A stretch of 64,000 nucleotides of DNA from Phragmites australis. Taxonomy: Eukaryota > Streptophyta > Magnoliopsida > Poales > Poaceae. Location: NCBI RefSeq assembly GCF_958298935.1, contig NC_084943.1, positions 1,498,001-1,562,000 of the forward strand. The letters are read 5' to 3'. The notes beneath the pieces are model-generated. The model made no database searches and was not told where the DNA came from. It was given only the letters and a program-made list of their open reading frames with translations. Below are positions 23,540 to 34,776 of this stretch, in pieces. Position 1 is the stretch's first letter. Each line of letters starts with the position of its first letter. The position numbers and the translations under genes are program-made.

Positions 23540-23730
23540 TGTTTTGGCTATATAAAATTATGTGTTTTGGCTATATAAAATTATGTAGGCATTCTGCATA
23601 TTTTGGCCATACAAAATATACATGACATACTGCGTATTTTGGCCATATGAAACTTATATATGGTACACTATGTATTTTAGTCGGATGAAATTAGATAGGG
23701 TACACCGTGTATTTTGGCAAAAATCTATGG
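23540..23730. repeat. Tandem AT-rich repeat in the Harbinger 3' part
   Basis: Units share 'gtgttttggctatataaaatta' or variants ('gtattttggccatatgaaa'). The period is 29 bp for the first two and about 55 bp for the rest, with five or six diverged copies in all. It lies behind the accessory gene, where subterminal repeats for transposase binding would be expected. Confidence 0.65.
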
Positions 23731-24026
23731 ATCATAAAGGTTGTAATGGTTCTTAATGTTATTTTTTTTTCAATTGGAAGTGTTCATAGCATGTATCTAT
23801 GGCTTGGTATGGTACAATTTTCAAGCTTATACCTTTAGTTAGATGGATGGAGGGTAATCTCACCAATAAGGCAAAGTGATGTATATCTCTATAGGCAAAG
23901 GTTCCAAACAACCACATCATCAATCTTATTAGCAAAAGCAAGTTTTCAACAAGAATACCAAACATCACCTTGCCTATATTAGCAAAATAACCAAACGAAC
24001 ACTTTGCTATACGTAGGCAAGTTTGT

Positions 24027-24927
24027 GGCAAAATACAAAATTAGACAACATATGCGACCATATTTACCGAAATAGATAACATATCATTGTATTTACAATT
24101 TTAGCATCAGTATTCGGCACCTCATTTATCGAAAATTGACTTTCAGTACATCATACACCGAAAATACCATATTCGGCACACGGTGTACCAAAAATGGTAC
24201 TGTAGCACCATATTCGGCACACGATATGCCGAAAACAGCACTGTAGCACCGTATTCAACACACGGTGTACCGAAAATAGGCTACAACACCATACGTCGAA
24301 AGCGAACAGTACCGCGTATGAACAGTAACAGCAGTGCTTTTGAATTTCGTTTTTCCTCTTTTTCAAAACGGTGGTCTTCTGTTACTCCAAAAATGTTAAT
24401 TTTTTTTACATATTTGATAATCCATATGCAACCCATTTTAATTGGATTCACCAAAAAATCCATTGTATATTTAAAACTAAAATTCTCTAAAAAAGACTAC
24501 CTTTATAACTTGTAATAATTGTTAGTATCTCAAATAAATTCCAAAAAATCTAGGAAAATTTACTAATATTCTTCTTATGTGATGGAATAATTTCTAAAAT
24601 TATTTTTAGCTCTAGTTTATATGATGAAAAAGTGAGTTCCTTTGTAATGCTTCATTTACATGAAATGATAAAAATGCATATAAATTAAGCATTACAAAGA
24701 AACTCACTTTTTTCATCATATAAACTAGGGCTGAAAATAATTTTAGAAATTAGTCCATCACATAAGAAGAATATTAGTGAATATGGTATTTTCGGTGTAC
24801 GATATACCGAAATTCAATTTTCGGTAAACGAGGTGCCGAATACGAATGCTAAAATTGTAAATACGATGATATGTTGTTTATTTCGGTAAATACGATCGTG
24901 TATTTTATCTAATTTTATATTTTAGCC
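24027..24927. mobile_element. Foldback element with nested inverted repeats
   Basis: The outer arms (about 24027-24175 and 24780-24927) are near-perfect inverted copies, starting ggcaaaatacaaaattaga and ending in its complement. An inner pair (about 24565-24662 and 24672-24775) forms a second hairpin of roughly 100-bp arms with a 10-base loop. Between the outer left arm and the inner hairpin, 'ttcggca.acg.tgtaccgaaaa' words repeat in both orientations. It is non-coding. The flanks 'aagtttg' and 'aaggttg' could be a decayed target duplication. If transcribed it would fold into a long double-stranded RNA. Confidence 0.75.
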
Positions 24928-25415
24928 TAAGGTTGCCCATATGAGCTAGGCAAGAGGAAGAAAATGATGCAAGCCTACCCTATTTTTCGATCATGATTTT
25001 TTTACCCTATTCTCCTCCACGTCTCACGTGCAAAATCCGCCGGGAACTCAAAAAAAAAAAAAAAAAAAAAAAACCAAACACACACACACACACCCCCCAA
25101 AGGGGAAAGAAAGGGAGGAACCTCTCGTCTTCCCCCTTCCTCCTTCGCCTTCCCCTTCTCCTCGGCTCCTCCTTCTCATCCGCGGCGGCAAACTGAAGCT
25201 CAGGAGCTCGCTACAGAGGTACTCATCTCTCTGTCTCCCCCAAACCCTAAGCTCCAGCCTTTCCCCGAAATCCCCAAAATTTCTGATCTTTTGGGCGATT
25301 TTTCTAATTTTTTCTCTGCACAAGATTGCCTCGATCCTGCTTTCCCAAGAAGCTTAAATTTCTTTAGGGTTTTCGCGTCTCCGCAAGGGAGCGGAGTTAG
25401 GGCTGAGCCTTCGTG
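24928..25415 (+). promoter_or_regulatory. Promoter and 5' leader region of the CID gene
   Basis: Contains an A-run (25049-25072) followed by a (CA)n tract and a C-run (to about 25097). After that comes a pyrimidine-rich leader and 'aaaccctaagctcc', a telo-box-like word (AAACCCTA, about 25240) common upstream of plant housekeeping genes. No clear TATA is seen. The start codon is at 25416. Confidence 0.45.
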
Positions 25416-28400
25416 ATGGCGGGCACGAAGGCTGATGCAAACGCAGAAACAGGGGACGGCGGCAGGGGAGGCGGCTCCTTTAGCGAGCAGAGATTGGTCG
25501 ACAAGCTCAACAAGCTCAACAGCTCAGCGGCGAGCATTCAGAGTATCCTTTTGGTTTCTTTCTTGCATGCTTGTAAGTTTGGTAATCTAGCTGTTGCTTT
25601 CTTTTTACTATTTTGATTAATCTATTATCGACTAAAGCCCTAAATTGCAAGTTGCAATGTATACGAGTAGAGCTGGCCAGGAGATCTCATTGAGCATTCA
25701 AGATTGGTTTTATTGCGCTGTTTCTTTTCTGGTTTGTACCTGTCTTGTTCTGTCATTTTGCTGGTGCACATGGGTAGAAGTTATCAATACTGCCTCTTGT
25801 GGTTGAATGTGATTCATATGAGTGTGTCTATAGCATAATCTGATTTATTTTTCTGTACTTCCTGACCATTCTTTTGGTTATAGTTTTTCTCTTGGACAGT
25901 TTGTTCGAGAAAAATAGTTTTCTTTTGCTGCATTACAATTGTAATTAGTTTTGTGCTGCACTTGATTTGTTGTGTTTTTACTGCCAGTGCTTGGTTTCCG
26001 ATTCTTTTGATATGATTTCATTGAGGGTGTGCTCGTTGTGAACTGGAAAATAATGACAACTCCTAGGACTATACATTACATTTTGTATTAAGATTTAGGA
26101 CATATATGTCTCTTTATTCTTGGCGCATACTTTTTTATCCTGTTCTGTTTACCAAATTAAGTGAGCAAATAATTATATGCTGCATCCTTTGATAAGGAGC
26201 TAAAGTCTGTTTAGTCATGTGATTTTAACTGGTTGTTCATGATGTCAAATTTAATAAGAAATTTGTTTTTTTCTCTATATAAGTTTGCACCTAGATTGCT
26301 GTAGTGTTTTTTTCCGGGCGTTCCTTAATTCTTATTCAGCACTTTCACAATGGTGCATTTTTCACCGCAAGAGAGCCAGAAGGGTTGTAGACACATGGGA
26401 AAAGCAGTTTAATAGTGCAACAAAGGATAAGAAAGTATCGTTCCTGTATCTATCAAATGATATCCTGCAAAACAGTAAACGCAAGGGAGGAGAATATGTG
26501 AATGAGTTCTGGAGGGTTCTACCTAGATCACTGAAACATGTCTATGAAATTGGGGGAGACGAAGGAAAGAAAGTGGTGGCGAGATTGGTATGATTTTTTT
26601 CTTTGTTTCAATGTTACATGATTAATAATTCGCAGTCCAGCAACTCCTTTTATTCTAGAGTGCTCTTAGTGCCTTGTCCAAGAACGCCGGAGGATCTAAA
26701 TGTGTCAGTACCATCATAGTACTATAGTACCATTGGACCAATGATTACTGTTAGTTTAGTTGATATAGCAAACTATTGGAGTCATGTGTTATTTCTGCTT
26801 TAAGTTATTCAACTATCCCATTATTCCCTGGTATACTTCTCTGGATTCCAGATATTTGTTTGCTCTGATGTCTTCTGAAGGTATGGCCATGGTCATTTGC
26901 ATGGTGTATTAGAGTTTGACATACATATGTGCAGAAAATGTGAGAAAAAAGTCATACAAGAGTGTTACCAATTAATTAAGCGAATGCACCTTTTAGTTTC
27001 TAGCTCATTTCCATCTATTTCCAAGAGTGATGGGTTCTATGAATATCATTGTCTTTTCATGATGACTGTCTTGCTTGGTAAGTTGGTAGTCAGCTGCCAG
27101 AAACAGTGATCCAGTCTTTCTTCCACTTGTATTCATTAGGTGTATAAATATTTGCACAGGGTCCTTCAATCAGAATTTTCTTTGACCTTCGTCAATATTC
27201 TGAAAGGAAATTTGTTGCAAAGTTTGTTGGAGCCATTTGCTCTAATAGGACACTGTACGCATTGAGAGTAGGTTAATTATGAATAAACCAATGGCAAATT
27301 TAATCATTTACTTAATTTTTGTCGCAATACCAAAATAAAAAAGAAAAATTTCCATTTTGTTATTTTTTTGGAACTACAGATAGCAATTTGGGATGAACGG
27401 AAAGTTTTTGGGACCCGTATTGAAAGTCTGAAAGATGACATTGTTGGTAACAACCCTCCTGCATTGGATAACAATGGGAATAGTTCGAACCCTAGCTCTA
27501 ATCCCTCTTCAAACTCCAAAGCTGCAAGGAAAGATTCCAGTACAATAGTAAAAGTAAGTTGCCTACTATCCTGTGCCACAATTTTGCTTTCTTGTATCTG
27601 GATGGATTTAATATATTGAATTCGGTATGAGAGTGCCTTCTTAGTGTTGGTCTATTACTGTAGAAACTGACTGTTGGCGGGATGCCTGAAAAGATTGTAA
27701 CTGCATACCAATCGGTGCTTGATAAACATTTTGATGAAGACACAGCTTTGAACAAATGTAAGAGTACTGTTGGTGTTTTGGAGAAGATAAATAAAGATAT
27801 AGACAATGCTTGTACACATGGTAAGGATTTTGCTCACTCACTAGTTATTTAATGTTATGGATTTGAGGATTTCTGCTGTTGAAGAAATTTGACACCATTC
27901 TTATGCTTTCTGCTATTTTGGCCTATTTATTTTTCATAAGGTGTTCAGCCAGCATCATCATTGATTTCCGACCTTCAAGAACAGGAAACAACCCTAAAGA
28001 AGTGCATTAAACAACTTGAAAGTGTCGAGACGGCGAGGATATCCCTGATCAATCAATTAAAAGAAGCCCTCAGTGAACAGGTCTTGAGCACTCCTTTTAT
28101 TATCTTCCAAATGTTCCATCTCTATTACATATGCCTCATGTTTTTAAAAATTATATGTTTTCTTGTTTATATAACAGCAGTCGAAGTCGGAGCTTCTTCA
28201 CAGTCTGTTGCAAGTAAGAATTATTCTTTATGTCTACTTGCACGTTGTTGTCCTTTTCATTTATTGTTATTCCTTGCAAAATCACATCCTAAATCATTAT
28301 ATCCTATGATGCCTGTTCATGTCCAACTAAATGGGGTTTATTAGGTCATAAATACATGCTGAGCATGTTATTGGATCTGTAAGTATTCTCCTTATGATGC

Positions 28401-31400
28401 TTATCTTCCTTGCCCCAGTTATGTTTTTTCCGTTGAAGTCTTGGCACCATTCTTTTATCTTGTTATTTCCTACGGTGTCCCATGATGTGGGCATAAGTAG
28501 AGTTTTTTGCTTTATCAATGATATCCCATTGACGTTCAGGATGAATAGTGTGATAAAATAATTAAAAAAGAGCGGCAGCCAACTCACAGTTTCATAGAGA
28601 AGCTCTAACATGGTTCTGTTGCTTAAATCCTTAATCCTCTAATGCATAGCTAATGACTTCTGAATCTCTAGCATATTTTGCCTTTGCGATGGAAGGCAGA
28701 CCAACTGTGCTCTGCTTGGTATGTGTTTGTTGCACATATATGTCAATGATCATAACAACTTGGTGCGCCTGAAGTCCAAGATGGTCTTTTAAGGTGCGCT
28801 TAGATGCATTTGGACTGCTTGGACTGTTCTGTGCACTGACATTTTTCCAATTTGCTATTTTCAAATAAAAAATGGATCAGCCCTCACAACTCAAAAAGTG
28901 TCCAGTGTCCTAGCCTTAAAAAAATATTTTTATTATTTCGTATATGCTTTCTAGTTCTTTTAGGTACTCTAATTTCTTTTTTGGTGCGTAGTATAGCTCT
29001 TAATGTAATGACATGCTCACGTCTCGCCACAACTTTCATGGCACTTCTATAATAGGTCTGATTGTCTGGTCCCTTCTTGGGCATCTGATCCCATCAATAT
29101 CACTTTCCCACATGTACATGCGGTGAATAACACTATTCACCATCATCAAACGTGCCTTGAGATATAGGGCCGTCACTGGGTCTAGGAACCCAATTGACTT
29201 CTGTGCCCATACCCATCTATATTTGACCTATATATCTATCCATAGCCATAAAAGCGGGCACTACTGATTTACTGAAAGGATATGGGTAGAGCAACGAGTA
29301 GAGGTGAGAATATACTTGATTATCCATGGGTTCCGCATTGCAAGTGGTCCCACCTGTGCGCTTGGACCCATCAATTTGCACAAAGCAGCTCCTGTGCTTA
29401 TTGAATTATCTCCACCAAATTTCAGCCGTGAAAACTTTATGGTGCCAACGCAAGGTTATAATTCAAAATATTGAACTTTCAGTCTTTTACCATTCATTTT
29501 CTTCAAGCCTATGGGTCCCACTTGTGCAGTTAGTCCTGCCAATGTGCACAAACTTTATGGTGTCACGACTGAACTTTTTCTTTAATATATAGAGTGGGAA
29601 CATTACTTTCTAATTATTCTGTATGGGTATGGGTAAATGATGGGCAAGCAAGTATTACCCTCCCGATAACCTAAATTCAAGCGGGTTGGGAGATTGGTGG
29701 AAGGATTATATTGGAGGAGATAGTCGTGGTGTGTTAGAGGACTTGGCCGTGGACTTTGTAGATGTGGCTGACTGATTGCGTTGTCAGCTATCGCCTTGGC
29801 ATGGCAAGGTTGAGAAGGGGACTACGAAGGTAGATTGCTAATTCTTGTGTGATTTTCTTGGGAGTAGGCAAGCTTATATAGTGCTTTCCCTAACAACTGC
29901 AACTAGGACTAAAACTAGGAAGTGAACCAACCTAGAGATAGCTTTCCAACTAATGAAGGATAATAACTAAAATCTAATTAACTTAAACTTAGGCCTGACC
30001 CACAGGAGATATGTTGCCGCCGACTACATTGTTCTTGAGCAGGACATACCCCACGACTGCTTCACATTCTTACCCTTACCTGACCCTACCTATATTGTGG
30101 GTATGGATTTGGGCATAACTACATGGGTAGTGTTTGCCCAAGGGCATACCTATCAAGATTGATGCAAACTTTCGAAATTCTGATCACCATGCTGTCTTCT
30201 GACCTTAGCAATGTATTTCCATATGTTAGGAATAGCAACTTGTATTCAATGGTAGCCTATGGGGGTAATATATTGAGTACATGAGGGAAACCCTAGACTA
30301 GGAGATTACCATAATACCGTTGACTATTATACCCTTAACCCCCTCCCCTTCCCAAATGCAAGACGTATACAATAACATTGCATTCGAAAGAGGTGGCACT
30401 AAGTAATTGTAATAAATTTAGGCAAAATAAAACTAATAAATCTAAAATATGTCTCTTCAAAGCCGTCAGAGTGGAGTATTGGTAATCCTGTCGAATCAAG
30501 CTGAAGAAGTGCAAAGTGGAGCACATAAGTAGAGTCATGATGATGACATCAAAAGAACGCCCTTGATCAAGAATCGCAACAAAACAATGACAAGTAGCAA
30601 GACGACAAATGAAATTGTCACTAGAGCTATGGAAGACCAAGATGATACAAGAATGCTCTAGATCAAGAATTACAAACAAAGCAATGATGAGTAGCAAGAC
30701 AACAAATGAAGTTGTCACTAAAGCTACAGAAAAATCTAGATGGCATTGCTGCATCAATAATGGCGGAAAAGAAATTGACTAATCAATGAAGGAATATGTG
30801 GACTCGTTTGGCATAGATGAACTCACATTGAAAATAGACTTGGATGTGGATGTAGCGGAAAAACGACTAAAACTAGACAAATGAAACTAGCAGCAGATAG
30901 CACTAAAGCACAGCCTAGCACAACAACATGCCACCACACCTAAGACGCAATAGACCATCATGAAATCTTCAGTAGGAGCAACCCACAACCTAGACGCAGA
31001 AGAGCAGAGCAAGCTATGCGACCAGAAACAGGAGACCAAACGATGGAGAGAAGTCTCGGGTGTGAATGTGAGCATGAGTGTGCAACAGAGCAAAAGCTAG
31101 CAATATGCAGCAGGAGATTGACAACCCAATGTCCAAAGCAATGACGAGTAGACTGTGTGTGACCCTGCCTTGCTCGGACCTAGAGGAACAAGACCATAGC
31201 CTCTCGAGTCCCAGTTGACACTGGCATTGGCCCCTTCCACCCAGCAATGGTAATCAACCTAGCACATGAATCCACGAAAAGAGAACACCTTGTCAACGTC
31301 CCAGATAGCGGGAAGAGCCCCTTGCTTGGATCAAAGGGGATCGGGAGCTCCAAGACCTCCCATTGCTCTGTGGAAGATGAGAACCGCGTGAGCTTGCTCA

Positions 31401-34400
31401 CCTCCTAGCTGTCTGCTCTGTCATACCATCTTGCACCTACTTCGCCGTGGACAAGATGCTCTATTGCCCGGACTGTCGCCGCGTGACGAAGGTGGTGCTT
31501 GACCACGCCACCGGCGACATCATTTGCACTGACTACGCGCTCGTCCTCGAGGCGCACAACATCAACAAGGGCTCGGAGTGGCGCAACTGCGCCAACGATG
31601 GCGGGGGCGAGGATCTTGGCAACGGGCGGGCAGCGGCAGGGACGGCCTGAAGTGGATGCGGTGAGGCGGCCTCGGGCTCGACGAACCCAGTTGGGCGACG
31701 ACGCGAAGGCATGGTGTGGTGCAGCAACGCGCGGGACAGGGCTGTCTGCGGGGTGGGGTTGGGTTGGATCTGGCGAGAGCGGGGCCAGGGCGAGTTGACG
31801 CTTCTCGGAGAGGCATAATGGCGAGGATGGGAGGCTGCGGGTTCTGTTCCTCCATTGTGGAGCTCAGCACCATGGGCGAGCAGTCTGGTGAGGCTGTAAA
31901 GGCAGTCGGAGTATATGCCACGGAGGCTGTCAAGCATGGTGCTGCTTGCATCGGCCTCCAATCCCACACCTACGCCGCTGTCGTCAACAAGGCCGCCTTC
32001 GAGCTCTCCTCCCACCAGTGCACGGGAAGGCATGACAACCTCACTAACATCGACTCTGCCGCTGCAATTGTAGATTTGATTGACGAGGTACCAGGTGGCG
32101 ACGTGAACGAGGTGGGCGACTGTGAAAGAGCCGTCAGGAAGGGGGGTGGGGGGTGGGGAGCCGGCGATGGAATAGATCAAGACGAGTTGCAGCGTCCAAA
32201 AAAGAAAACCTAGCGGTGATTTAAATATTAGAAATAACAATTTGTATTCAATGGTAGCATGTGGGGGCAATATATAGAGTATATGAGGGAAACCATAGAC
32301 TAGGAGATTACTATAATACCATTGACGATTATACCCTTAACACCATAAATCTCGAGACACCTTGGAGGGCAAAGATAGTACAAGGCTTAAGTTCGTTGAA
32401 ATTTGCCGTACTTGTACATGTTAGTGTGAAATGTTCAACTTCATGAGTTTGACAATGTAGCTTCCAAGTTTCATGCAACTCCCCACATATTTGGGTGTAA
32501 TGGTCCTCATTTCGAAACTAACATTTCAAAAGTGTGTTTCAATTTCACTGTAACTAGCACCGAATTCTAAATTCATGCAGGTTTCTGTTAAAAGAGTTCT
32601 AGACTTACGAATTCTTGTTTTAATGAATCCCATCGGGGCTAGCGAGCAGTGAACACGTTTTGGTTGAGCCATCTAGCATCTAGGCAGCACCGATATGAAT
32701 ATGTGCATCGGTATCGGACTGATACATATACGAGGATGTGCCATTTTTCTAGGAAACCCAATACACGGATACGTTTTATTTTAGAAAAAACAGTAATAAG
32801 TTTGTAGGGTATGCTTATATTATCTGAATCACTCAGAGGCTACTATCGCCAACATGTCATATCAAACCAGAGCATGTGCCTAGATTTAACTCATCGGTAA
32901 TTTGCATATGAGATGACAAAAGGTAGTTCAAATTATGCACTATCAACACTAATTTGTTTTGTCATCTTCACAATATGCAAAAGTGTTTCCACTCCATATG
33001 AATCATAACCACCGGCCAATTTTGTTAACCAAATAACCTGAAAACCAGTGCAGTAAGAAATTTTTAGGGGCACCGTATTTACAAGAAGGCATTCACCACT
33101 AATTGAAGTTCAATCACAGCATCAGCAGTTCAGTAACATATGAGTACATGACACATCACATATCACACATTAGCCGGTCACTACTCGGTCGAACAATCTC
33201 ACAAATAGTCAAAATCACATAAGAGAGGGAAGGGGGGAAAAGGAGGAAAAGGGGGAGAGTCGGAGAGGAACTCACTGCCAGTCGGATGCGCCTAGGAGGG
33301 CGTTGAGGTGTGCGGGTCTGTGAGCGGCGGCTGGCGTGAGAGACTGTGGGCGACTTGTTAGGTCATGCTGGCGCAAATGGGTTGGGCTGTATCCCTGAAA
33401 TATCGGAGAAGTATCCAATTGCGTCTCCTTACATAATTTTTTTTTCCGGATACTTATTGGATATGTATCCGGCGCATATCGGTATCGGCGGATACGGTGC
33501 CTTCTTGAAGTATCGGTGTTTCAGAGCTAGCATCCCTGTAACCCAAGTATGCCTCTTACCGGCTCCTATTGCAACCTGGCCAGCACATGGCCTTTATAAC
33601 AAAGCTCACTGCACACTTGGACTGCCTCCTGATTCCAACTTAAGCGTGTTAATTTGAAAAGGCCAACCTAGACTGCTTCCCTAGCACCTTGTGATGGGCA
33701 TGTCTTGTTGACTATTGCTGCTCCTCAATTGTAGTATTTATTCCTGTGAACTTCTTGTTGGAATTTTTCTATGAGGGCACAGTTATTTTTTTTTCAGTAT
33801 TGGTAACTATCATCATATATGAGATTATAGTATCATTTCTGCAACCGTAATCGTGCTTTAGCTGTTATCTGTCTGATCCCTGATCTAATTGCCAAAACAG
33901 GTTGCTCGAATAGAAGCTGAACGTGCCATGCAACTAAGACAACAACATGGTGGTACCCTTGTCACCAATGGTGCAGGATCGAGTTCTAGCCCACTCATGA
34001 TTACTTCTCCAGAGCAAACAGCTACCACGACGCAGAGTTCAGGAGTAAGGCCAATATCTCCCCAGTTACAACCACTGCATCCAGTGACCTCACTTCCCAC
34101 CGCAGTCAGTGCAGTGGGTGACGAGTCCAAGAAAACGGCAGCAGCTATGGCAGATAAGCTTGCATCTTTGTCAGCACCTGAGCAGGTGCTGTCCTCCATT
34201 TTGTCATCCTTTGTTGCTGAGCATGCTGCTTCCATGAATAGTGGATCGCCTTCTGGAGAACTCTCTGCAGGACCACCAGGCTTCCAGATTGAAAAGAGGC
34301 CTAGGATTGAGAAATACGCGCAGGCTGGTGACATGGTTGCTCCTCCCTTTTTTGGGCAATTGCCACAGTTGCAACAACAGATTGGAGCAGTGTCTACTTC

Positions 34401-34776
34401 TCTTGGAGGCACACAACCACCAACGCAAGCAAACCAAGCACCTGGCACATTTCCACCACCTCCACCATTGCCACCACTTTTGCAACAATTTAATCAAAGT
34501 ACTGGAGGAATGATCGGAATGGGACCTTTTGGGATGATGGTCGGCTCTATGCCACCTCCGCCTCCACTGTCTAACATTCAGCCAGCAGGTTTTCCAAGAC
34601 CAAGCGGACCACCCCCTCCACCTCCGCTTCCACCAGCTCAGAATCAACCCCAGCAACAGCAGTTTCGTCAGGCACCACAGCAATCACCGACATCAACTGG
34701 ATTCTTTCAATCATCAGGCATTGGGTTCTTCCCTCCGGTGCAGGTACAGCAATCTCCGTCTGTCCAACGACAGTGA
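25416..34776 (+). CDS. CID-domain protein, RPRD1/Rtt103-like RNA polymerase II CTD-interacting factor
   Basis: Seven exons: 25416-25542, 26340-26587, 27380-27553, 27664-27820, 27941-28080, 28178-28213 and 33901-34776. GT/AG borders and frame are continuous; 585 residues. Residues about 21-140 form the CTD-interacting domain: FSEQRLVDKLNKL, then TLSQWCIFHRKRARRVVDTW, then KVSFLYLSNDILQNSKRKG, then IAIWDERKVFG. Residues 190-310 are mostly helical and likely coiled coil. The C-terminal third is Gln- and Pro-rich (PPPPPLPP runs at about 475-530). By family, it binds the phosphorylated Pol II tail and influences 3'-end processing or CTD dephosphorylation in the nucleus. The acceptor of exon 6 is a tandem NAGNAG (cagcag at 28175-28180), so forms with or without one Gln may exist. 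Intron 6 is 5687 bp and filled with insertions. Confidence 0.92.
28214..30218. other. Left part of CID intron 6, intronic repeats
   Basis: No coding sequence of the host gene. 29320-29580 holds an approximate internal duplication (words 'cctgtgcgcttggacccatcaa' type versus 'cttgtgcagttagtcctgccaa', each followed by 'gtgcacaaa'). 29700-30120, read on the minus strand, has 'cactatataagcttgcc' after a region resembling the end of a retrotransposon polyprotein. It could be an LTR fragment, but no ends were found. Confidence 0.4.
30224..30340 (-). repeat. LTR (3' LTR in element orientation)
   Basis: 117 bp; begins TGTTAGGAATAG and ends CCCTTAACC on the plus strand. Preceded by target duplication CCATA. 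Contains 'aatatatt', a possible TATA, in element orientation. Confidence 0.85.
31456..31630 (+). pseudogene. Captured TFIIB N-terminal (zinc ribbon) fragment
   Basis: Reads 'MLYCPDCRRVTKVVLDH', then 'ATGDIICTDYALVLEAH', then 'GSEWRNCANDGG'. This is the zinc ribbon and B-reader start of plant TFIIB-like factors (CPDC ... CTEC GLVLEAH ... SEWR). The fourth zinc-binding Cys is Tyr (CTDY), so the ribbon could not form normally. The sequence then loses similarity. There are no introns within the fragment. It is antisense to the element and sense to the host gene. Confidence 0.8.
31908..32021 (+). pseudogene. Captured 20S proteasome alpha1-subunit-like fragment
   Basis: Thirty-eight codons, 'VYATEAVKHGAACIGLQS' followed by 'VVNKAAFELSSHQ', match the N-terminal helix and following strands of plant proteasome subunit alpha type-1 (EYAMEAVKQGSACVGLRS ... 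NKAxSELSSHQ, from memory). The flanking sequence is unrelated. It is an internal exon-like piece with neither start nor catalytic context. Confidence 0.72.
32226..32342 (-). repeat. LTR (5' LTR in element orientation)
   Basis: Second 117-bp copy, diverged from the first mainly by substitutions. Ends CCCTTAACA on the plus strand and is followed by target duplication CCATA (32343-32347). In element orientation a 245-codon open frame starts inside it at 32270 and runs to 31533 across the captured fragments in antisense. Confidence 0.85.
32640..33560. repeat. Inverted-repeat element remnant in CID intron 6
   Basis: The left part (about 32676-32770) contains 'caccgatatgaa', 'atcggtatcgg' and 'gatacatata'. 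The right part (about 33410-33540) contains the same words inverted ('ggatatgtatccgg', 'atcggtatcgg', 'agtatcggtgttt'). A 'gctagc' occurs at both outer flanks. This looks like a non-autonomous DNA transposon whose ends I cannot fix precisely. Confidence 0.5.

Larger units (their letters stand above)
19948..24002 (+). mobile_element. PIF/Harbinger DNA transposon, both genes disrupted
   Basis: A HARBI1-type transposase gene (20945-22285) and a Myb/SANT-like accessory gene (22497-23448) lie in the same orientation, as in PIF/Pong-like elements. Probable ends: GGGTCATTTGGATACCTTGC on the left (19948) and, on the right near 24002, a reverse complement reading GTTCGTTTGGTTATTTTGC. They agree at about two thirds of positions. 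I could not identify a clean TWA target duplication, so the limits are approximate. The 3' part holds tandem repeats (23540-23730), and a foldback lies directly beyond. Confidence 0.75.
30224..32342 (-). mobile_element. TRIM-like LTR retroelement carrying host-gene fragments, in CID intron 6
   Basis: Two direct repeats of 117 bp (30224-30340 and 32226-32342) bound a 2119-bp unit. It is flanked by a perfect 5-bp target duplication CCATA (30219-30223 and 32343-32347). The element starts TG and ends CA. On the minus strand a purine tract, ggaaggggaggggg, lies directly before the repeat at 30340, as a polypurine tract should, so the element reads right to left. No gag-pol is present. Instead it contains a TFIIB-like zinc-ribbon fragment (31456-31630) and a proteasome-alpha1-like fragment (31908-32021), both on the plus strand. 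No convincing primer binding site was found next to 32226. The LTRs differ at roughly one base in seven, so it is not recent. Confidence 0.85.

Noticed and set aside
19948..24927. Treating the Harbinger element and the foldback as one large transposon
   Set aside because: The foldback has its own complementary ends at 24027 and 24927 that do not match the Harbinger termini, so it is kept separate, although the Harbinger right end is not certain.
33885..34683. Minus-strand open frames of 187 and 159 codons opposite the last CID exon
   Set aside because: They are shadows of a Pro/Gln-rich coding exon (the Trp-rich translation is the antisense of CCA/CCACCA runs).
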